Assembly (NCBI RefSeq): GCF_029338335.1
Contig: NZ_CP119797.1
Length of the DNA stretch: 64,000 bases
Direction: 5' to 3' (one strand)
Source: Halomontanus rarus
GTDB lineage: Archaea > Halobacteriota > Halobacteria > Halobacteriales > Natrialbaceae
The notes below the pieces were generated by a model. It searched no databases. It was not told the origin of the DNA and worked only from the letters and a program-made list of their open reading frames with translations. The translations under genes were made by a program, and so were the position numbers. Below are positions 27,313 to 34,641 of the stretch, piece by piece (position 1 is the first letter of the stretch; every line of letters starts with the position of its first letter).

Positions 27313-28548
27313 ATGACAGATACGGACACGGATACGAACGCGAACACGATACCGCAGGGGCCGAAAGCGGGCCGCAACTGGCCCGCCGAGTGGGAAGAGT
27401 ACGACGATCCGAACACCGGCGCCCGCATCACCCGGCTGACGAGCTATCCCGGCGAGGACGACTACCACCTGTACTTCACCGAGGACGGTTGGTACGACGA
27501 CGGCCGGCGACTCCTGTTCCGGTCGAACCGCAGCGGCAGCCGACAGCTCTTCTCGATCGATCTCGAGTCGGGGCTGATCACGCAGGTGACCGACCTCGAG
27601 GGGTTCGAGGGCGGGACCTCGATCCACCACGAGACGGCGGACGCGTACTTCTGGGTCGACGGCCGGCTCGTCCGCTTCGACCTCGATCGGTTGCAGGTAA
27701 CCGACGTCATCTACGAGGCCCCGGAAGGGTACGACCGCGGTTCGATGGACGTCAACGCCGACGGGAGCGTCGTCTACGCGGCGATCACCGAGGACGTCGA
27801 CCTGCCCGGCGAGGACGAGTGGATGGACGAGATGATGGCGGCCGAGCCCCACGTCCAGATCTTCGCCGTGCCGACCGACGGGAGCGACGGCGAGCGTGAA
27901 CCGGAGTTGATCCACGAAGAAGAGCGGTGGGCGAGCAGCCACGTCAACGCCTCTCCGACGGACCCCGAGATCTTCATCTTCTGTCAGGAGGGGCCGTGGG
28001 ACGGCGTCGACCACCGGATCTGGGTCGCCAACGCGGCGACCGGCGAGACCTGGAAGATCCGCGAGGTCCCCGAGGAGGGCGGCGTCGGCCACGAGTACTG
28101 GATGGCCGACGGCGAGCGGATCGGCTACCACGGGTCGCTGCGCGATCCCCAGGGCCGCGACCGGGTCGACGACCCCGAACCGTTCATCGGGAGCGCTCGC
28201 TACGACGACACCGACCACCGCGAGACCGACCTCCCCGACGAGGTGTACGCGCTGACTCACACCCACGCCAACTCGCCCGAGTTGCTCGTCTGTGACGGCT
28301 CCTTCACCGGCGTGCCGTACAACCTGCTCTATCGGTGGGACGAGGAGAGCGAGTCCTACGAGGGGCCCCACAGTCTCGCGACGGTCGACTGGAAGCCCGA
28401 GAGTCCGCACCCTCACTCGCGGTTCAGTCCCGACGGCTCCCGGGTCCTGTTCGACTCGGACCGGTACGACGGCTCGAGCAACCTCTACCTCGTCGAGGTG
28501 CCGGACTTCGAGGACCTCCCCGAGTACGAGAGCGAGGGGTGGGAGTAG
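27313..28548 (+). CDS. Oligogalacturonate lyase-like protein, PL22 family (paralogue 3)
   Basis: This is a cytoplasmic 411-residue PL22 propeller with a Thr/Asp-rich start (MTDTDTDTNANT), then PQGPKAGRNWP and DPNTGARITRLTSYPGED. Propeller repeats such as FSIDLESGLITQVTD and the blocks SHVNASPT, CQEGPWDGVDHRIWV, GHEYWMADGERIGYHG, THTHANSPELLVCDG and PHPHSRFSPDG follow. The position that is His in paralogue 1 (CHEGPW) is Gln here. It overlaps no gene but its TAG stop is directly followed by the ATG of the next gene, which implies translational coupling. It resembles paralogue 4 at 38215 more than paralogues 1 and 2 in the QVTDLEGFEG region. Confidence 0.85.
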   Translation: MTDTDTDTNANTIPQGPKAGRNWPAEWEEYDDPNTGARITRLTSYPGEDDYHLYFTEDGWYDDGRRLLFRSNRSGSRQLFSIDLESGLITQVTDLEGFEGGTSIHHETADAYFWVDGRLVRFDLDRLQVTDVIYEAPEGYDRGSMDVNADGSVVYAAITEDVDLPGEDEWMDEMMAAEPHVQIFAVPTDGSDGEREPELIHEEERWASSHVNASPTDPEIFIFCQEGPWDGVDHRIWVANAATGETWKIREVPEEGGVGHEYWMADGERIGYHGSLRDPQGRDRVDDPEPFIGSARYDDTDHRETDLPDEVYALTHTHANSPELLVCDGSFTGVPYNLLYRWDEESESYEGPHSLATVDWKPESPHPHSRFSPDGSRVLFDSDRYDGSSNLYLVEVPDFEDLPEYESEGWE

Positions 28549-29607
28549 ATGGCGTCCGACGAGGGCGAGTCCTTCGCCGGCCGGTTGAAACCGGCGCCGA
28601 CCGACGGCGGGTTCGCGATGGACGACTACTGGATCTGGGGCTCGTCGGTCGTTCCCGGTGAGAACGGGGAGTACCACATGTTCTCCTCGCGGTGGTCCAA
28701 GGACGTCCCGTTCTCGCCGGGGTGGACCACGAACTCCCACATCGTGCGCGCCACCTCGCCGACGCCTGAAGGACCCTACGAGTTCGCGGAAGTCGTCGTT
28801 CCGCCCGGCGAAGAGGGCGACTGGGACCGGATGTCCCACAATCCGTCGGTCGTTCGCGTCGAGGAAGGCGGCGAGGTCACCTACCTGTTGTACTACTACG
28901 GTTGTGCATACGACGGTCCGCGTCCGAGCCCCGAGGGCCCCTACAGCGCGGAACGGACCGGCTGTTCGGTCGGTCTCGCGAGCGCTCCCTCGCCGACGGG
29001 CCCCTGGGAAAAGCACGGAATCGTCATCCCCGACGAGACGAACGCGGTGCCGGTCGTTCGGGAGGACGGCAGTGCGAAGGTGTTCGTCCGCGACGGCAAC
29101 TTCGAGATGAGCGTCTACGAGGCCGACCACTGGTCGGCCTTCGACGACTACCGCCTCGTCGAGAAGAACGTGCTCCGCCCGCTCGAGGACCACGCGGTCT
29201 GGTGGTCGGGCGAGGACGAGCGCTACCACGCCGTCGTCAAGGACATGGCCCACCACCACGCGAGTCACGACGGGTACGTCGACAGCTACGCGGGCTTTCA
29301 CGCGACCTCCGCCGACGGCGTCGAGTGGACCGTCAGCGATCCGCCCGAAGCCTACCCCCACCGAACGACCGGCGACCGCGAACTCGTCCTCGCGTACGAC
29401 GACGGGAGCGAGCGGACGTTCGCCAACTTAGAGCGCGCGCAGGTGCTCGTCGAGGACGGCGTCGCGACCCACCTGTACTTCGCGATCCTCGAGTACCGCG
29501 AGGAGGAACTGGCGTCGGTCGAACACGCTGCCGACCTGCCGGCCCATCCGCCGTGGCCCGCGGACACGTACAGCATCTGCGTGCCGCTGGCCGAACGCGA
29601 ACGCTGA
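28549..29607 (+). CDS. Five-bladed beta-propeller glycosidase, GH43-like
   Basis: The 352-residue protein has GH43/clan-F-style blade motifs. These include DDYWIWGSSVVPGENGEYHM near the start, TNSHIVRATSPTPEGPYEF, SHNPSVVRVEEGGEVTYLLY, GLASAPSPTGPWEKHG and AVWWSGEDERYHAVVKDM. Such propellers hydrolyse arabinose, xylose or related residues from oligosaccharides. I cannot assign an exact family, and the three catalytic acids are not certain from reading. There is no signal peptide, so it is probably cytoplasmic. Its ATG abuts the stop codon of PL22 paralogue 3, so the two are almost surely one operon and likely act on the same imported fragment. Confidence 0.7.
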   Translation: MASDEGESFAGRLKPAPTDGGFAMDDYWIWGSSVVPGENGEYHMFSSRWSKDVPFSPGWTTNSHIVRATSPTPEGPYEFAEVVVPPGEEGDWDRMSHNPSVVRVEEGGEVTYLLYYYGCAYDGPRPSPEGPYSAERTGCSVGLASAPSPTGPWEKHGIVIPDETNAVPVVREDGSAKVFVRDGNFEMSVYEADHWSAFDDYRLVEKNVLRPLEDHAVWWSGEDERYHAVVKDMAHHHASHDGYVDSYAGFHATSADGVEWTVSDPPEAYPHRTTGDRELVLAYDDGSERTFANLERAQVLVEDGVATHLYFAILEYREEELASVEHAADLPAHPPWPADTYSICVPLAERER

Positions 29608-29702
29608 ACGGCCGCTCGTTCGCTCGGTTCGTCTCGACTCACCTCGAGGACCGATTCGTTCGAGGACAGTCACCGATCCGAGAACGTACATTTCGATAGA
29701 AT

Positions 29703-29709
29703 TATTATG
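29703..29709 (+). promoter_or_regulatory. TATA-like box for beta-helix protein B
   Basis: TATTATG lies 28 bases before the ATG at 29731, in a short AT-rich patch. The same heptamer precedes paralogue A by 31 bases. Confidence 0.55.
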
Positions 29710-29730
29710 TGGGTTATCGATCGTCGTGGT

Positions 29731-32040
29731 ATGGCACCCCATAGCTTGCCAGACAGCGGAGCGGACGGTTCGTCCGACGGACTCACACTGACCCGACGAA
29801 CGGCGTTGGCGTTACTCGGCGTCGGAAGCGTCGGTGCCGCGGTGACGGGTTCTGCGAGCGCCGACCACGGCGAGACCCGAGATTCGTCGACACGGAAGTG
29901 GAACCAGCACGTCGACGCACAGGGCCACGACCTGTCGAATGTGCACGCCCTCGACGTCGACCACGTCCACACGAGCGCTCGAGACGCCGACGCGGTCGTC
30001 TGGCAGGACGAGGACGGCACGTATCACGCCGACAACCGCGACGAGACGCTGTACAGCGGCGAGGACTTTACTGACGCCGTACAGGCTGCCCTGGACGGGC
30101 TCACCGACGGGCGGACCGAGAAGGAGTGGGTCGTCGTCGCCTGTTCGGGGACGATGGGCCCCCACGAGTGGGACGGCGACGTGTTGGCGATCGACATTCC
30201 CAGTTACACTATCGTCGACTTCCGGGGGACGATATACGTCGAGGACGAAGGCGAGGCGCTAATCAGACCGCTTCGCGCGCTCAACGCCGAGGAGATCGAG
30301 ATTCCGCGGGTACAGATCGTCGGGAACCCGCGCTCGGCGTTCTGGTTCCGAAACGTCTGGAACGTCACGCTCGGGCACGTCGACGTCCGGATGCCGGAGG
30401 AAAGCTACATCGACGGGATCGGCGGGGGCGTCCGCATCGACGGGTTCGCCGACGGTCGGGGCGACGACGCGGTTCGCTGTACGGACATTCAGGTCGGCAC
30501 CGCCTACTTCGAGAACACGGCCGGCCACGCCTTCGAGACGTACTCGGTCGACCGCATCCAGATCGGGCAGGTCGTCGCCAACGGAGTCGCGTCCGGCTGC
30601 GGCGTGTTGCTCAACGACACCAGCGACGCCACCGTCGGGGAGGTCGTCGGCACGGACGTCGACGTCGGCGGCGGCTACGCCGCGTTCCGCCTGGCGAACG
30701 GCTGTTCGGACGTCACCTGCGGGCAGGTCGTCGCCCGCAACTGCGCCCGCGGCGTGTTCACCGTCTCCGACTCGTCGAACGCGACGGTAAACAGCGTCAA
30801 CATCGACGGCACCACCTCCCACGGCATCCTGATCCAGGACGGCGAGAACATCTCGGTCAACGGGGGCGTCGTCAAGAACACCGGCGCGGAAGGCGTTCGG
30901 ATCGACTCCCGGTCGTCGGACCAGCACCGGCCCGCCGAGGGAGTCTCCGTCTCGAACCTGCGGATCGTCGACGAGCGGGAGGAACCCGAGATGCCATACG
31001 GCATCAGCGTGACCGAAGGTCCGCGCGACGGTCCGGACACGAGCAACGTTCGCGTGGTCAACAACGACGTTCGCGACAGCGGCGTCGACGGGGGACTCAA
31101 CCTCGAGCCCGCGGACGTCGTCGTCCGCGACAACGTCGGCGACGGGCTCGCCTCGGGAACGGTCACGCTCGAGTCCGGGGCCGACCCTGCCGCGCGCGTC
31201 GAAGACGTAGCGGACGGCGGCACGGCCCTCGAGTTGCGTTCGAACGTGGTCGAGACGCCGGACGCCGCCTTCTCCTACGAGCACAGCTTCGAGTACAGCG
31301 GCGAAGGGTGGGACCTCGTCCTCGAGTGGGGAACCGATCCCGGCGAGGACCTCGAGCTCGACTACATCGTCGACCAGCCCCAGGCGCTCATCGGTCGCGA
31401 GTCGAGCGCGGACGACGGCGACGGTGAGGACGGGGACGACGTACCGGAGTTCGACCACGACACGAGCCCCGGCATCGTCGACTCGTTCGAGTCCGGCGAA
31501 CTCGACGGCTCCTACGAGGGCGCCACCGACTCCTACGAGGTGACCGACGCGGCACCGATCGCCCACGGAGACTACAGTCTCAAATCTACCGTCGACGGCC
31601 CCGAGGGCCAGACGATCATGTCGTTCGACGGCCTGGACCGGTACCCGGCGGCCGGCACCTCGTTCTCGGCCAAGGTCGGGGTTCAATCGACCGAAACCGG
31701 AAACGCCGGGTTCGCGTGGGGCGCGTGGGACCTGGACAACTACTACTTCGCTCGACTATACAGGGAGGGAGAAGACGACTTCCGGTTCCAGGTCTACAAC
31801 TTCCACACCGGCCAAAAGCTCGTCGGAGACACGCAGGGCGCGATCGACGCGGACGCGTTCTACGAGATCGTCGTCGACTGGGCCGCCGACGGCACCGAGA
31901 TGACCGTCGGACTCAACGACCCCGACGGGAACGAGATGGCACAACACACGTTCACCGGCCTCGATTCGAACGTCACCGGCGGCGGCGTCGGCACTCGCGG
32001 CTCGGGGCTGCTCGACGAGATTCAGATCCTCGACGAGTGA
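29731..32040 (+). CDS. Tat-exported right-handed beta-helix protein with concanavalin-like tail (paralogue B)
   Basis: The 769-residue protein starts MAPHSLPDSG, with R22-R23 in LTRRTALALLGVG and probable cleavage after SASA. The conserved N-terminal module (KWNQHVDAQGHDL, ALDVDHVHTSARDAD) and beta-helix with AFETYSVDRIQIGQV closely match paralogue A. After the shared sandwich segment ending YIVDQPQALIG and an acidic linker, the tail differs. Residues about 577-768 form a concanavalin-like module (IVDSFESGELDGSYEGATDS to GTRGSGLLDEIQIL) matching the end of the PL1 pectate lyase. Enzyme activity is unproven. The fold and context favour a secreted pectin-active protein. A T7 tract follows the gene. 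Confidence 0.8.
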   Translation: MAPHSLPDSGADGSSDGLTLTRRTALALLGVGSVGAAVTGSASADHGETRDSSTRKWNQHVDAQGHDLSNVHALDVDHVHTSARDADAVVWQDEDGTYHADNRDETLYSGEDFTDAVQAALDGLTDGRTEKEWVVVACSGTMGPHEWDGDVLAIDIPSYTIVDFRGTIYVEDEGEALIRPLRALNAEEIEIPRVQIVGNPRSAFWFRNVWNVTLGHVDVRMPEESYIDGIGGGVRIDGFADGRGDDAVRCTDIQVGTAYFENTAGHAFETYSVDRIQIGQVVANGVASGCGVLLNDTSDATVGEVVGTDVDVGGGYAAFRLANGCSDVTCGQVVARNCARGVFTVSDSSNATVNSVNIDGTTSHGILIQDGENISVNGGVVKNTGAEGVRIDSRSSDQHRPAEGVSVSNLRIVDEREEPEMPYGISVTEGPRDGPDTSNVRVVNNDVRDSGVDGGLNLEPADVVVRDNVGDGLASGTVTLESGADPAARVEDVADGGTALELRSNVVETPDAAFSYEHSFEYSGEGWDLVLEWGTDPGEDLELDYIVDQPQALIGRESSADDGDGEDGDDVPEFDHDTSPGIVDSFESGELDGSYEGATDSYEVTDAAPIAHGDYSLKSTVDGPEGQTIMSFDGLDRYPAAGTSFSAKVGVQSTETGNAGFAWGAWDLDNYYFARLYREGEDDFRFQVYNFHTGQKLVGDTQGAIDADAFYEIVVDWAADGTEMTVGLNDPDGNEMAQHTFTGLDSNVTGGGVGTRGSGLLDEIQILDE

Positions 32041-32063
32041 ACCGGTTGCGGATCGACACTGCG

Positions 32064-32070
32064 TTTTTTT
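32064..32070 (+). terminator. Poly-T terminator after beta-helix protein B
   Basis: Seven consecutive T begin 24 bases after the stop codon, a clear archaeal oligo-T terminator in this GC-rich DNA. Confidence 0.6.
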
Positions 32071-32215
32071 GCGCGCGATACCATCGAGACGGGAGTCGCC
32101 GAGCGTCGCAGTATCTCGAGGGAAACGAGGGGGCTCAACCCAACACCTACGAATCCGCAGTCGAGCGTACGTGAACCCGCCCGTAGAGCCCCAATCCGAA
32201 CACGCGACGGGGGCA

Positions 32216-32302
32216 CTACTCCTCGTCGGCGCCCACGAGGGTGACTACTCCTCGCCGGCGCCCACGAGGGTGACTACTCCTCGCCGGCGCCCACGAGGGT
32301 GA
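32216..32302. repeat. 29-bp tandem triplication covering the 3' end of the PL11 gene
   Basis: Three abutting 29-bp copies lie at 32216-32244, 32245-32273 and 32274-32302. The last is the coding end of the PL11 gene, read on the minus strand as TLVGAGEE and the TAG stop. The other two lie beyond the stop. Copies 2 and 3 are identical, and copy 1 has one substitution (T for C at 32226). There are no spacers, so this is not a CRISPR array. Confidence 0.85.
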
Positions 32303-34292
32303 TGTCGGGGGCCTGCGGTTCGTCCATCCCCTCGCCGAGGTAGAAACTCGGGTGGGGCGGCTGATTGTAGGCGACGTTCTGCCAGGCCATCGCGATCCGG
32401 TACTGCGGATCGTGCATCAGCGTGGGAAGGCGGAGGTCGGTCTCGTGGGTCGTCACGTACAGCCGCAGCGCCGAACTGTCCTCGGTGCGCCAGATCACCT
32501 CCTCGCGCCAGTCCCCGAGGAGATCACCGGAGAGACACGGGTTTCCCTTCGTCCAGTTGTTCGAGCGGGTGCCTTCGAAGCTCACGAGGGTCTCGAGTTC
32601 CTCGGCGTCGGGGTCCCACTTCTCGATCTTGCCGACGCCGTACCCCTCGTTCCCGTACCAGTCGTGGTCGAGGAGTTCGCGCTGGCGGTCGCCGGTCCAC
32701 CAGATACCGAAGTTGATCGAGTGCAGTTCCGGTCCGAGCCGCTCACCCTCACTCGACCAGAAGCCGACCCCGTGGGAGGCCCACATCTCGGCGCCCTCGT
32801 AGTTGGGATCGACGTCGGCGATCATCCCCCTACCGACGTCCACCTCGTCTTCGCGCACGCTCCACAGCTCCTCGCCCGTCTCGGCGTCACGCAGGGTCGC
32901 CCCGTAGCGCCCCGTCTCGTGGGGCTGGAACACCTCGAGACCCTCCCGACCGGGGACGAAGTCGCCGACGTGGAGAGCGTCGCCGTGGTTCCACCCGGTC
33001 GAGTACAGCCCCGTCCCGTCGTGGTCGACGACCATCGCGCCGTAGACGATCTCGTCCTTCCCGTCGCCGTCGACGTCGGCGACCGAGAGCTGGTGATTAC
33101 CCTGCCCTGCGTACTCCTCGCCTTCCTCGTCGCTGTCGAAGGTCCAGCGCTCCTCGAGGTCGCCATCCCGGAAGTCGTACGCGGTCAGCATCGTCTTCTC
33201 GTAGTAGCCCCGCGCCATCACGAGGCTCGGGTGCTCGCCGTCGAGGGAGGCGGTCCCCGCGAGGAACCGGTCGCCGCGGTTTCCGTAGCAGTCGCCCCAC
33301 TGGCAGACGTCCCCCCGCGGCGGCGAGAAGTCCACGGAGTCCACCATCTCTCCCGTCTCACCGTCGAAGACCGTCAGGAACTCCGGCCCCTCGAGGATCC
33401 GCCCCTCCGCGTTCGCGTGGTCGGCCTCGGCGTCTCCCAGAACGGTGCCGGCGGCGTCGGTCGCCCCGTCGCTCGTCCGGACGGCGACCTCCGCGATGCC
33501 GTCGCCGTCGTAGTCGTAGACCTGGAACGGGGTATAGTGGGCTCCGGCCCGAATATTGGGTCCGAGACCGATCCGCCACAGCTGTTCGCCCTCCAGCGTG
33601 TAGCCGTCGAGGTACACCTCGCTCGTGTGACCCTCGTGAGCGTTGTCCTTCGCGTCGCTCGGGGACCACTTCAGCACGATGTCGTAGCGACCGTCGCCGG
33701 TGAGGTCGGCCACCGCGGCGTCGTTCGCGTGGTACTCCACCTCCTCGCCGTCGGCGTTTGTCGTGTCCGCCGGCTTCTCGAGCGGAATCTCGAGGTGGTT
33801 CGCCTCCCAGACCCCGACCGAGGTCGAGCGCTCGCCCTCCTCGCCGTCGACGACGGGGCGAACCGAGTACTCGGCGTCGACCGTCCCGTCGGGATCGAGA
33901 TAGTTCGTGCTCGAGTCGATCGGCGAGTCGGTCACCCGGTCGCCGTCGCGATAGAGGTGGAACGCGACGTCGTCGGGATCCGTGCCGAACAGCCGCCAGC
34001 GTACGAGCACGCCGCCCTCGACCGCGACCGCCACGAGGCCGCGATCCAGGGCCTCCATCCGCCGCGGCGGTGTGTCGTCCGTAACCGGGCCATTCTCGTC
34101 GCTATCGTCTTCGTCGGTGTTGTCACTCACGTTGGAATCGTCCTCGTTCGAGCCGTCGTGATCGCTTTCGTCGGAGTCAGTCGGATCGTCGTCCCCGCCC
34201 GTACACCCAGCCAGCAGCGCCGTTCCGAGCGCGGCGCCGCCGAGGAACCGACGTCGCCTCACTCGAGCCGCGAACGCGTGTCTGTCACTCAT
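32274..34292 (-). CDS. Rhamnogalacturonan lyase lipoprotein, PL11 family
   Basis: PL11 enzymes cleave the RG-I backbone between rhamnose and galacturonate by beta-elimination with Ca2+ help. The 672-residue protein has a Tat motif (RRRRFLGGAALGTALL), the lipobox LLAGC and a long Asp/Ser/Glu linker to about residue 70, so it is displayed outside the cell. The Ig-like domain starts at RRMEALDRGLVAV, followed by the propeller with YHANDAAVADLTGDGRYDIV, VYDYDGDGIAEVAVRTSDG and DVDGDGKDEIVYGAMVVDHD (calcium-binding DxDGDG loops), ending FYLGEGMDEPQAPDITLVGA. Its length matches the family once the leader is removed. The ATG at 34292 starts just before the Tat motif. The 3' end is triplicated. Confidence 0.9.
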   Translation of the reverse strand: MSDRHAFAARVRRRRFLGGAALGTALLAGCTGGDDDPTDSDESDHDGSNEDDSNVSDNTDEDDSDENGPVTDDTPPRRMEALDRGLVAVAVEGGVLVRWRLFGTDPDDVAFHLYRDGDRVTDSPIDSSTNYLDPDGTVDAEYSVRPVVDGEEGERSTSVGVWEANHLEIPLEKPADTTNADGEEVEYHANDAAVADLTGDGRYDIVLKWSPSDAKDNAHEGHTSEVYLDGYTLEGEQLWRIGLGPNIRAGAHYTPFQVYDYDGDGIAEVAVRTSDGATDAAGTVLGDAEADHANAEGRILEGPEFLTVFDGETGEMVDSVDFSPPRGDVCQWGDCYGNRGDRFLAGTASLDGEHPSLVMARGYYEKTMLTAYDFRDGDLEERWTFDSDEEGEEYAGQGNHQLSVADVDGDGKDEIVYGAMVVDHDGTGLYSTGWNHGDALHVGDFVPGREGLEVFQPHETGRYGATLRDAETGEELWSVREDEVDVGRGMIADVDPNYEGAEMWASHGVGFWSSEGERLGPELHSINFGIWWTGDRQRELLDHDWYGNEGYGVGKIEKWDPDAEELETLVSFEGTRSNNWTKGNPCLSGDLLGDWREEVIWRTEDSSALRLYVTTHETDLRLPTLMHDPQYRIAMAWQNVAYNQPPHPSFYLGEGMDEPQAPDITLVGAGEE

Positions 34293-34641
34293 TGTCAAGT
34301 CCTGCGGTAGCGGAATCTCTCGGGCGCCGCTCAAAATCTTTTCTGTCGAGACTGTCCGCGGGAAGCGAATTCGCCGGGCTCGAACCGTCCTCGTCCGCGT
34401 CCCCGTCGCCTCGCGACGGCGTCCGCGCGGCCGAGCGCGACGGGCTGACCAAAATCTGTAACGTCGCGAACGATCCGGTCGGCGTGGAGACCGACGGCCT
34501 CTCCGCCAACCGCTGGCGCGTGCAGGTCGGCGAGGCCGAGGAGTTCATCGCCGATGCGAGCATACGCGGCGGCGCCCGGGTCGGCGGTTCGACGCGGATT
34601 CGACGTTTCGACGCGGCGCGACCGCGGCGACCGCGACGAGC
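34293..34641. other. Intergenic region holding a coding-like remnant on the plus strand
   Basis: Between the PL11 start and the GH95 end, about 34366-34566 read on the plus strand shows strong GC-ending codons and a protein-like sequence (DGLTKICNVANDPVGVETDG, then ANRWRVQVGEAEEFIADAS). It has no good start or ribosome site and runs into Arg-rich nonsense before stopping near 34645. I do not recognise it. It may be a decayed gene fragment. Confidence 0.35.

Noticed and set aside
28549..29607. Assignment of the propeller protein to an exact CAZy family
   Set aside because: Blade motifs resemble GH43, but the catalytic triad could not be placed by eye, so only GH43-like is claimed.
32216..32302. 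CRISPR-like array of 29-bp repeats
   Set aside because: The copies abut without spacers, and one copy is the coding end of the PL11 gene. No cas genes are nearby.
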